Source: JAIVJN01 sp036732565 | GTDB taxonomy: Bacteria > Acidobacteriota > Vicinamibacteria > Vicinamibacterales > UBA2999 | Assembly (NCBI GenBank): GCA_036732565.1 | Contig: DAINCF010000119.1 | Coordinates: forward strand, 1-15,773 | Reading direction: 5' to 3' | Length of the DNA stretch: 15,773 bases | Shown here: piece by piece, positions 6,673 through 12,476 of the stretch | Layout: each line of letters opens with the position of its first letter | How positions within the stretch are numbered: the stretch's first letter is position 1 | Notes under the pieces: model-generated | Seen by the model: only the letters and a program-made list of their open reading frames with translations | Told to the model about the DNA's origin: nothing | Database searches by the model: none | Translations under genes and position numbers: made by a program

Positions 6673-7176
6673 CTATCGGGACACTTGCTGCACGAGGTGT
6701 CCCAGCTCCGGAAGGACAAGCTTCGTCAGCGCGAGACGCACCGCGGCTTCCGAGCCTGGCAGCGACACGATGATGCGCCCGCGGATGGTGCCGGCGGTCG
6801 CCCGACTCAACATCGCCGCCGGACCGATGTCGTGATAACTGAGCATCCGGAACAGCTCACCGAAGCCGTCCAGACGCTTTTCGATCAGCAGGTCGATGGC
6901 TTCGTAGGTGCTGTCCCTCGTTGTGATCCCCGTTCCGCCCGTCGTGATGACCACCTGCAGGCTGGGATCGTCGAGCCTGCCTTGAATGAGGGCGAGGACT
7001 TGATCGGGGTCGTCCCTGACGATCTTGCGACCCGTAACGACATGACCGGCTTCTTCGAGCAGATCGACGATGGTGCGGCCACTCGTATCGGTCTGATCGG
7101 TCCGGGTGTCACTGATGGTCAGAACAAAGCACCGCACCCGGACGGGGGCCACGGCCTTGTGCTCCTGCTGGCTCAC
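6673..7176 (-). CDS. moaB: Molybdopterin adenylyltransferase, MogA/MoaB family
   Basis: Proteins of this family adenylylate molybdopterin, making the substrate of MoeA. The 167-aa chain has the MoCF-fold signature: VLTISDTRTDQTDTSG (about 18-33), the nucleotide loop ITTGGTGITTRDSTYEA (about 77-93), and GFGELFRMLSYHDIGPAAMLSRATAG, followed by IVSLPGSEAAVRLAL. The length and the SYHDIG/MLSRA block are typical of the MoaB branch; MogA is the alternative name and the role is inferred to be the same. The start is GTG at 7176 with only a weak upstream G-rich element. The moeA gene follows after 52 nt, separated by a palindrome. It is divergent from the GH3 gene, with a 104-bp shared control region. 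Confidence 0.9.
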   Translation of the reverse strand: MSQQEHKAVAPVRVRCFVLTISDTRTDQTDTSGRTIVDLLEEAGHVVTGRKIVRDDPDQVLALIQGRLDDPSLQVVITTGGTGITTRDSTYEAIDLLIEKRLDGFGELFRMLSYHDIGPAAMLSRATAGTIRGRIIVSLPGSEAAVRLALTKLVLPELGHLVQQVSR

Positions 7177-7280
7177 CCCACGATCTTATGGCATCTGCCC
7201 CCAAAATCCCGCGACAGTTGTCCGCCCAAGCGGTTTGCGAAGCCGCAAGCCTCGGCGAGACAGTGCGTTAACATCGTCCC

Positions 7281-9116
7281 ATGTGGCGTGGACTCGTCAT
7301 GGTCGTCACATCCATCGGGTTGGCCGGGGTCCTCGGCCTGTCGGCGCAGCCGCGGGCGGAGGTCGACGCCGACGCCCGGCGCTGGGTCGATCGCACCTTT
7401 GCGTCGCTGTCGCCGGACCAGAAGGTGGGCCAGCTGCTGTCGCTCCGTCTGGACTCGACGTTCCTCAGCTCCGATTCCGACACCTATGAGGAGCTGGTGC
7501 GGTTGCTGCACGATACGCACGCCGGTCATCTCCTCGCGTTCGGGGGCACCGAGCCCGCGCCGGACGTACTGCTCAATGAGACGTACGGTTCGATCATCCT
7601 CGGGCAGCCGTCCTCGCTGGCGTCGACGCTGAATCGCCTGCAGGCGATCGCTCCGATTCCATTGCTCGTCGCCGCGGACTTCGAGTGGGGCGTGGGCATG
7701 CGCATCGGCGGCGGGACGCGTTTTCCGAGGGCGATGGCGTTCGGCGCGACCGGTGACGAGCGGCTGACGAGCGAGGCTGGACGGATCACCGCGATCGAGA
7801 GCCGGGCGATGGGCGTGCACGTCAACTACGCCCCCGTCGCCGATGTGAACAACAACCCGCGCAACCCGGTCATCAACATCCGATCGTTCGGCGAAGATCC
7901 CGCGCGCGTCGGCGCGCTGGTCGCGGCGAGCGTGCGCGGCCAGCAGGCGGGTGGGTTGCTGGCGACGCTGAAGCATTTTCCGGGTCACGGGGACACCGAT
8001 GTCGACTCGCACCTGGGGCTGCCGATCATCCCGCGCGATCGTGCCCGACTCGAGGCCGTCGAGTTGCCGCCGTTCGCCGCGGGTGTTGCCGCCGGCGCCG
8101 ATGCGGTGATGGTCGCGCACATCGAGCTCCCGGCGCTCGATGCGGAGAAAGGACCCGCGACGTTCAGCCGTCCGATCGTCACCGGACTGCTGCGCGAGCA
8201 GATGAAGTTCGGTGGGCTCATCGTCACGGACGGGATGCGAATGGACGCGATCGCGCAGATGATGCCGCCGGGGGAGGCGGCCCTCCGTGCCGTGCGTGCC
8301 GGCTCCGACATCGTGATCGACTCGCCCGATCCCAGGGCGGCCTTTCGCGCGATCAAGGAGGCGGTGGCGACGGGCGCCCTTCCGCGCGAGCAACTCGATG
8401 GGTCGGTTCGCCGCGTGCTCGCCGCGAAGGCGAGGCTTGGGCTGCACCGCACGCGAACCGTCAATCTCGAAACCGTGCCGTTGCACGTCGGCGGCCGGCG
8501 GCACGACGCCGTCGCGCGCGAAGTCGCCGAGCGCGCGGTCACGCTGGTCAAAGACACGCGGGATGACGTCCCGGTGAAGCGCGGCCGCGACGCGAGCGTG
8601 CTCTATCTCTCGATCCTCGACTATCCGTCGCAATGGCGGACCGGCGCGCCGAGCCGGACGATGATCCCCGAGTTGAAGGCGCGATGGCCGGACACCGAGG
8701 CTGTCGAGCTGTCCGATCGCTCGACGCCGAACGAGGTGTCGCTGGTGGCGGCCATGGCGCCCCGCTTCGACGTCATCGTCGCCGGCATCTTCGTGCGCGC
8801 GGCGTCGGCGAGCGGCAGGCTCGATCTCTCAGCCGAGCTCGTTCGCCTGCTGCACACGCTCGCGCGCTCGACCGAGCGCCGGGGGCAGCCGTTCGTCGTG
8901 GCGGTCTTCGGCAACCCATACGTCGCGCTCGGCGTCCCGGACATGCCGGCCATGCTCTTCACGTTCGACTTCTCCGATCACGCCGAAGCGGCCATCGTGC
9001 GCGCGCTCGCTGGCGAGATCGCCATCGGCGGCCGCCTGCCCGTCGCGCTGCCGGGCGTGTTCCCGATCGGCCACGGCTTGACGCGTACCGCCGGTGCATC
9101 GGCCGGCGTCAAATAG
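7281..9116 (+). CDS. Exported GH3 glycosidase, NagZ-like beta-N-acetylhexosaminidase
   Basis: A 611-aa enzyme with an N-terminal Sec signal (residues 1 to about 22, ending LSAQ). The GH3 TIM-barrel domain (about 30-390) contains VAADFEWGVGMRI (130-142), NYAPVADVNNNPRNPVI (182-198), RSFGEDP (201-207), KHFPGHGDTDVDSH (231-244) and LIVTDGMRMDAI with the nucleophile D317. The KHFPGHGDT-DSH loop, carrying a His/Asp acid-base pair, is specific to the NagZ branch, which removes N-acetylglucosamine from muropeptides. A C-terminal alpha/beta domain (about 430-600) resembles GH3_C, so the layout is like the two-domain Bacillus enzyme and unlike short cytoplasmic NagZ. The signal suggests periplasmic or external action on peptidoglycan. 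Start ATG 7281 lacks an SD; Met7 is possible. The next gene begins 19 nt after the stop. Confidence 0.9.
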   Translation: MWRGLVMVVTSIGLAGVLGLSAQPRAEVDADARRWVDRTFASLSPDQKVGQLLSLRLDSTFLSSDSDTYEELVRLLHDTHAGHLLAFGGTEPAPDVLLNETYGSIILGQPSSLASTLNRLQAIAPIPLLVAADFEWGVGMRIGGGTRFPRAMAFGATGDERLTSEAGRITAIESRAMGVHVNYAPVADVNNNPRNPVINIRSFGEDPARVGALVAASVRGQQAGGLLATLKHFPGHGDTDVDSHLGLPIIPRDRARLEAVELPPFAAGVAAGADAVMVAHIELPALDAEKGPATFSRPIVTGLLREQMKFGGLIVTDGMRMDAIAQMMPPGEAALRAVRAGSDIVIDSPDPRAAFRAIKEAVATGALPREQLDGSVRRVLAAKARLGLHRTRTVNLETVPLHVGGRRHDAVAREVAERAVTLVKDTRDDVPVKRGRDASVLYLSILDYPSQWRTGAPSRTMIPELKARWPDTEAVELSDRSTPNEVSLVAAMAPRFDVIVAGIFVRAASASGRLDLSAELVRLLHTLARSTERRGQPFVVAVFGNPYVALGVPDMPAMLFTFDFSDHAEAAIVRALAGEIAIGGRLPVALPGVFPIGHGLTRTAGASAGVK

Positions 9117-9135
9117 TCAGGCCAGGACATTCATC

Positions 9136-10020
9136 ATGCACGTGGGATTCATCGGACTAGGTCGTATGGGTGTGCCCATGGTGGCACGTCTGCTCGAGGG
9201 CGGGCACGAGGTGACGGTCTACAACCGCACGCCGGGCAAGGCCCAGGCACTGCTCGAGCGAGGGGCCAAGGCGGCGGAGACGATTGCAGAGGCCGGTCGC
9301 GGAGACGTCGTGATCACCATGCTCGCGAACGATGCCGCGGTGGAGGCAGTGGTGCTGGGTGAGGGCGGCGTGCTCGCCACCCTGGCCAAAGGTGCGGTGC
9401 ACATTTCCTCGAGCACCGTGAGCGTCGCGCTCATCGATCGACTCGCAGAGGCGCATGCGCAGGCCGGTCAACGCTTCGTGGCTGCGCCGGTGTTCGGACG
9501 TCCCGAGGCCGCCGCCGCTGGGCTCCTGTTCGTTGTCGCCGCCGGTGCGCAAGATGCGATCGGCGCGTCGATGCCGGCTCTCGAGGCGATGGGACAACGG
9601 ACGTTCGTCATCTCGGAGAAGCCGTCGTCGGCGAGCCTGGTGAAGATCAGCGGCAATTTTCTGATCGCATCGATGATCGAAAGCTTGGGTGAAGCGATGG
9701 CGCTCGTCGCGAAAGGCGGCGTCGATCGGCTCGCCTACCTCGAGCTGTTGACCTCGACGCTGTCCCCCGCTCCGATCTACAAGAGCTACGGCCGCCTGAT
9801 CGCCGAGCAAACGTTCGAGCCCGCGGGCTTCGCCGCGCCGTTGGGGCAGAAGGACGTGGGTCTTGCGCTTCAGGCCGCCGAGCAGCTGCGCGTGCCCATG
9901 CCGATCGCGAGTCTCCTCAGAGATCGATTGTTGGCGCTGCTGGCCAACGGTGGCGAGACGCTGGACTGGACGGCCATCAGCCAGCTCGCCGCTCGCGACG
10001 CCGGCCTCGTCACCCACTAG
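9136..10020 (+). CDS. Beta-hydroxyacid dehydrogenase family NAD(P) oxidoreductase
   Basis: A 294-aa cytoplasmic enzyme of the 6-phosphogluconate/3-hydroxyisobutyrate dehydrogenase superfamily. The N-terminal Rossmann domain has the dinucleotide motif GLGRMG (7-12) and VYNRTPGKAQALLERGA, whose NRT after the second strand favours NADP. The catalytic Lys170 sits in KISGNFLIASM with Asn174. The substrate loop is AAPVFGRPEAAAAG (117-129) instead of the usual DAPVSGG, so the substrate may differ from 3-hydroxyisobutyrate. The C-terminal helical domain ends with GLALQAAEQLRVPMPIASLLRDRL. An upstream in-frame GTG (9094) exists, but it would overlap the GH3 end; ATG 9136 has AGGA (9124-9127) at good spacing and starts at the first beta-strand. 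Probably co-transcribed with the GH3 gene. Confidence 0.88.
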   Translation: MHVGFIGLGRMGVPMVARLLEGGHEVTVYNRTPGKAQALLERGAKAAETIAEAGRGDVVITMLANDAAVEAVVLGEGGVLATLAKGAVHISSSTVSVALIDRLAEAHAQAGQRFVAAPVFGRPEAAAAGLLFVVAAGAQDAIGASMPALEAMGQRTFVISEKPSSASLVKISGNFLIASMIESLGEAMALVAKGGVDRLAYLELLTSTLSPAPIYKSYGRLIAEQTFEPAGFAAPLGQKDVGLALQAAEQLRVPMPIASLLRDRLLALLANGGETLDWTAISQLAARDAGLVTH

Positions 10021-10044
10021 TGGGAGGTACCGTCGAAATCACAA

Positions 10045-10069
10045 CCGGCCGTTCAGTAGGAACGGCCGG
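10045..10069. terminator. 9-bp GC hairpin between convergent genes
   Basis: CCGGCCGTT (10045-10053) pairs perfectly with AACGGCCGG (10061-10069) around a 7-nt loop. It sits 25 nt after the dehydrogenase stop and before the end of the convergent HAD gene, where a two-way terminator would be expected. No T tract follows on either strand, so intrinsic termination is uncertain. Confidence 0.4.
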
Positions 10070-10123
10070 GAGACTGCTCCCCGAGCTCTCGGTAGATGGT
10101 AGAAATTCTGTGGATACGCTCCA

Positions 10124-10825
10124 CTAGTCCGCCCGCCGGTCGTCACGCGCGCGACGGCCACCGACTTCGTCGAGATGCTTCAGCAGGTCGGCCGGATCCT
10201 CGAACACGCGGTACGCGCCCGCGCGCTCCAATTCTTCCAGGCCGTAGCCCCCGGACAGCACGCCGATACCGAGCGCCCGCGCCCGTCGAGCCGCGAGCAT
10301 ATCCCATACGCTGTCGCCGATCACCGAGGCCGACTGGATGTCGACGCCCAACCGATCGGCGGCGGCGAGAAAGAGGTCGGGTTCCGGCTTGGCGTAGAGC
10401 ACCTGGTCTCGCGTGATGACCGGGATGCGACTGAGGTCCACGCCGAGCGTGTCGAGCACTGGTCCAGCGGTCTCGATGCGTCCGCTCGTTGCGATCGCCC
10501 ACGGAATGTTGGCCTCGGTCAGCGCGGCGAGCAGCGCTTGCGCGCCCGGAAGCGGCCGGACGTTCTGCGAGGTCCGCTTGTAGGCCGTGGCATGCAGCCG
10601 CTGGAGGCGCTCGACGCGACCGGGGTCGAGATCCAACCCCGTCTCGCGCAGCAGCATGTTCGTGAACAGCCCACCGCTCATCCCGATCTTGCGATGAATG
10701 CGCCAGACGGACAGCTCGATTCCCTCGGTCTCGAGCGCCTCACGCCACGCGAGGACGTGCTGGTAGACGCTGTCGACGAGCGTGCCGTCGAGGTCGAAGA
10801 TGAAGGCCATGTCTGGAAGCGGCAT
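10124..10825 (-). CDS. HAD-superfamily phosphatase (subfamily IA, phosphoglycolate phosphatase-like)
   Basis: A 233-aa cytoplasmic hydrolase with all four HAD motifs: I is FDLDGTLVDS with nucleophile D11 and acid D13; II is the Ser/Thr in IATSGRIET; III is the Lys in YAKPEPDLF; IV is GDSVWD. Between motifs I and II lies a helical cap (about 20-85) of the C1 type (ALETEGIELSVWRIHRKIGM), the arrangement of phosphoglycolate phosphatase and beta-phosphoglucomutase relatives. The substrate cannot be read from sequence. The last 20 residues are Arg/Asp-rich and probably disordered. Start ATG 10825 has AGGAGT about 9 nt upstream; Met6 is an alternative. A small GC hairpin lies just upstream in the 5' leader. 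It is convergent with the dehydrogenase gene and divergent from the small basic protein gene. Confidence 0.9.
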   Translation of the reverse strand: MPLPDMAFIFDLDGTLVDSVYQHVLAWREALETEGIELSVWRIHRKIGMSGGLFTNMLLRETGLDLDPGRVERLQRLHATAYKRTSQNVRPLPGAQALLAALTEANIPWAIATSGRIETAGPVLDTLGVDLSRIPVITRDQVLYAKPEPDLFLAAADRLGVDIQSASVIGDSVWDMLAARRARALGIGVLSGGYGLEELERAGAYRVFEDPADLLKHLDEVGGRRARDDRRAD

Positions 10826-10850
10826 CGCGAGCGACTCCTGGTCCTTGATC

Positions 10851-10866
10851 GCCCCGCCAGCGGGGC
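10851..10866. repeat. Small GC-rich hairpin in the HAD gene leader
   Basis: GCCCCGCCAGCGGGGC is a near-perfect palindrome that forms a six-pair stem with a CCAG loop. It lies 25 nt upstream of the HAD start codon and about 10 nt before the SD AGGAGT, on the transcribed strand. It may be a small dispersed palindrome or affect translation; nothing in the window decides. Confidence 0.4.
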
Positions 10867-11016
10867 AAAGGCAACGCTGCCATGATGCCGTACCATCGGC
10901 GACGCGGATGTTGCGTTCCCGCCCAACGACAGATGAGCTCTTACAGCCGTGCTGTGAGGCCGTTTCGTTCGCGCGCTAGAATCGGGCAGTGAGGAAGCAT
11001 CATCCGTAGGAGAGCT

Positions 11017-11340
11017 ATGGCCAAGAAGCACAAGAGCTCGAAGTCAGGCTGGTTCGGCCGAAAGAAGCCGCCACCCGGAGGCAAGCTCGGTGACGTCGCG
11101 GAGAGCGTCGGCGCAGGTCTCGGGCAGTTCCTGAATCAGGTCGAGGCGCAGGTGCAGACGGCCAAGAAGCATCGCGAGAGCACCGTCAAGAACCTGCTCG
11201 CCATCAGGAACCGGGCCACGCAGCTGCTCGCCGACATGGGACATGCCGTCGCCGAAGTTCCACTCCCGCGGCTCGGGCGCAAGAAGGAGGTTCGTCGATC
11301 GCTCTGGAGCCGCAAGAAGGGAAAGAAGAAGAGCAGATAG
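11017..11340 (+). CDS. Small, strongly basic hypothetical protein
   Basis: The 107-aa product is not recognised. Both ends are Lys/Arg-rich: MAKKHKSSKSGWFGRKKPPP at the start, and LGRKKEVRRSLWSRKKGKKK near the end. The middle (about 23-80: KLGDVAESVGAGLGQFLNQVEAQVQTAKK and onward, shortened) is predicted amphipathic helix with few charged clusters. There is no signal peptide, Cys or catalytic motif. The shape suggests nucleic-acid, ribosome or anionic-surface binding, which is inference from charge only. Translation evidence is good: AGGAGAG at 11008-11014 lies just before ATG, and a TAGAAT box at 10977-10982 could be a -10 although no good -35 is visible. It stands alone, divergent from the HAD gene, and upstream of the tRNA. 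Confidence 0.75.
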   Translation: MAKKHKSSKSGWFGRKKPPPGGKLGDVAESVGAGLGQFLNQVEAQVQTAKKHRESTVKNLLAIRNRATQLLADMGHAVAEVPLPRLGRKKEVRRSLWSRKKGKKKSR

Positions 11341-11390
11341 GTAAGAATCGTCTAGCCTGGGTGCGCCATCCAGCGCGCTATCGTTGGACG

Positions 11391-11419
11391 TTGGGAAGGA
11401 CCGGCGGTCGTGCTAGGAT
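11391..11419 (+). promoter_or_regulatory. Promoter for tRNA-Arg
   Basis: TTGGGA (11391-11396), a 17-nt spacer and TAGGAT (11414-11419) make a plausible sigma70 promoter. The start would fall near 11426, about 50 nt before the mature tRNA 5' end. Confidence 0.5.
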
Positions 11420-11476
11420 CAAGGTTTCGCCCCCGCGGCCAGTCGGTTGCAAGGGGTGGATCCGAAGCCGGCACCC

Positions 11477-11553
11477 GCGCCCTTAGCTCAGTTGGATAGA
11501 GCGTCTGGCTACGAACCAGGAGGTCGCAAGTTCGAGTCTTGCAGGGCGCGCCA
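11477..11553 (+). tRNA. tRNA-Arg (anticodon ACG)
   Basis: A complete cloverleaf is visible. The acceptor GCGCCCT (11477-11483) pairs with AGGGCGC (11543-11549). The D arm is in TAGCTCAGTTGGATAGAGC. The anticodon stem TCTGG/CCAGG holds the loop CTACGAA with ACG at 11511-11513. The T arm is GCAAG-TTCGAGT-CTTGC. Discriminator G and an encoded CCA end the gene. ACG would be read as ICG after A34 deamination, decoding CGU, CGC and CGA. The 3' half serves as the probable attachment site of the adjacent recombinase relic. Confidence 0.97.
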
Positions 11554-11728
11554 CATTTCCTGAGCCAGTCAGCAGATTTCGATCGCGCCCGTCGCGCCCG
11601 TCAGCGACCGCCACGCCGGTCAGCGCCTTCCGGAGCTCCTCGTCTGCGATATTGAGGTACCGCTGCGTGGTCTTGATGTCCGAGTGTCCGAGGATCAGCC
11701 GAAGACTCGGCAACGTCCTCGTACATGA
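11483..11728 (-). pseudogene. Tyrosine recombinase (phage integrase) C-terminal remnant
   Basis: Only the last part of the catalytic domain survives: PSLRLILGHSDIKTTQRYLN and then ADEELRKAL. It carries the conserved GH (His10 of the fragment) and the nucleophile Tyr19, with the spacing of phage-type integrases. The upstream Arg, Lys and HxxR residues and the whole N-terminal and core-binding domains are absent, so it cannot be active. In frame, the preceding codon at 11731-11729 is the yfiR stop, so the fragment begins exactly where yfiR ends. The C-terminal tail (ARPARLELATSWFVARR and on) is simply the antisense translation of the tRNA-Arg gene, which the frame runs through before stopping at 11485-11483. 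This is the typical layout of an integrase next to its tRNA attachment site. Confidence 0.8.
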
Positions 11729-12328
11729 CTAGTCCTTCATGATGTGCGCCAGCGACAGCAGCTTCGAGCTGAGTCTCACGCGTCCGCGCTCGGCGGCGGA
11801 AACGTTGATGGCGAAGCGCATCCGACCCTGTTCCACGAACAGCCCAATCATGCCGCCGGCCGCGGCAAAGGCCTGCTCGTCGCCCACTGTCAGCACGCCG
11901 GTGCCATGGAGCCTGTCGGCCACCTCCGCAGCTTTCGTCCGATCGACCTTGCCCATGTAGACGAGGGCGCAGGTGTGCAGCGGGCCATCCAGGGACATCT
12001 GGCTGGCGGCCACCGGATGGCGCTCAATGGTCTGCCCAGCGACCGTGCTCTCCAGGGCCGGCGTGACCGCGTCATCCGAGGAACACAACACGAGCGGCGC
12101 GTTCATCGCGCGCATACCTGCCGGCCACTCCGTGAAACGTGCGAAGTTCAGCAGGAACGCCGCCTTCAATGCCGGCTCCGCCACGCCCTGTGCGATCTCG
12201 GCGTGCAGTGAACCGACCAGCACGGCGACGTTCAGCAGCACCACGAACGAAAGCCCACGGTCTGGCCCGAGGCGGTAGGGGGCGGCCGCTTCTGTTCTGG
12301 GCACGGACATATCAGAACTGATCGCCAC
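11729..12328 (-). CDS. YfiR-like periplasmic protein (DUF4154)
   Basis: The family blocks are clear: ALKAAFLLNFARFTEWP (about 53-69), LVLCSSDDAVTPAL, a HTCALVYMGKVD stretch with its Cys, GVLTVGDEQAFAAAGGMIGLFVEQGRMRFAIN, and RVRLSSKLLSLA at the end. A hydrophobic segment (about 26-43, SFVVLLNVAVLVGSLHAE) is the export signal, placing it in the periplasm. In Pseudomonas, YfiR holds back the diguanylate cyclase YfiN; in other phyla homologues often sit beside TonB-dependent receptors and sensor kinases. No cyclase or kinase is present in this window. The start is GTG 12328 or ATG 12310, neither with a good SD; the ATG gives a more usual signal length. It is divergent from the receptor gene, with 148 bp between them, and its stop borders the integrase remnant. 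Confidence 0.85.
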   Translation of the reverse strand: MAISSDMSVPRTEAAAPYRLGPDRGLSFVVLLNVAVLVGSLHAEIAQGVAEPALKAAFLLNFARFTEWPAGMRAMNAPLVLCSSDDAVTPALESTVAGQTIERHPVAASQMSLDGPLHTCALVYMGKVDRTKAAEVADRLHGTGVLTVGDEQAFAAAGGMIGLFVEQGRMRFAINVSAAERGRVRLSSKLLSLAHIMKD

Positions 12329-12476
12329 TACGGGCAGTCATGACGGTTATCGGCGCGAATGCAGCCGATCTTTACGCTCGAGACACGTCAGTCCACGCCC
12401 TCCGCAGCGAGCACCGTTCCTCGTGGGCTAATGCTGAGCCGATGAGAGGCCGAAAACCATAGCGGGTACAAGAGCC
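12329..12476. promoter_or_regulatory. Divergent control region between yfiR-like and receptor genes
   Basis: This 148-bp spacer must carry both start signals. No convincing -35/-10 pair or operator palindrome could be picked out on either strand. The receptor start is preceded only by AAGAGC. Confidence 0.4.

Noticed and set aside
6621..6719. Upstream extension of moeA
   Set aside because: It runs through the 28-bp palindrome and into the moaB coding region; Met at 6620 gives the normal MoeA N-terminus.
12438..12461. Hammerhead-like core (CCGATGAG ... CGAAAA) before the receptor gene
   Set aside because: The essential CUGA is CCGA here, stem II is too short, and no stems I and III with a cleavage site were found.
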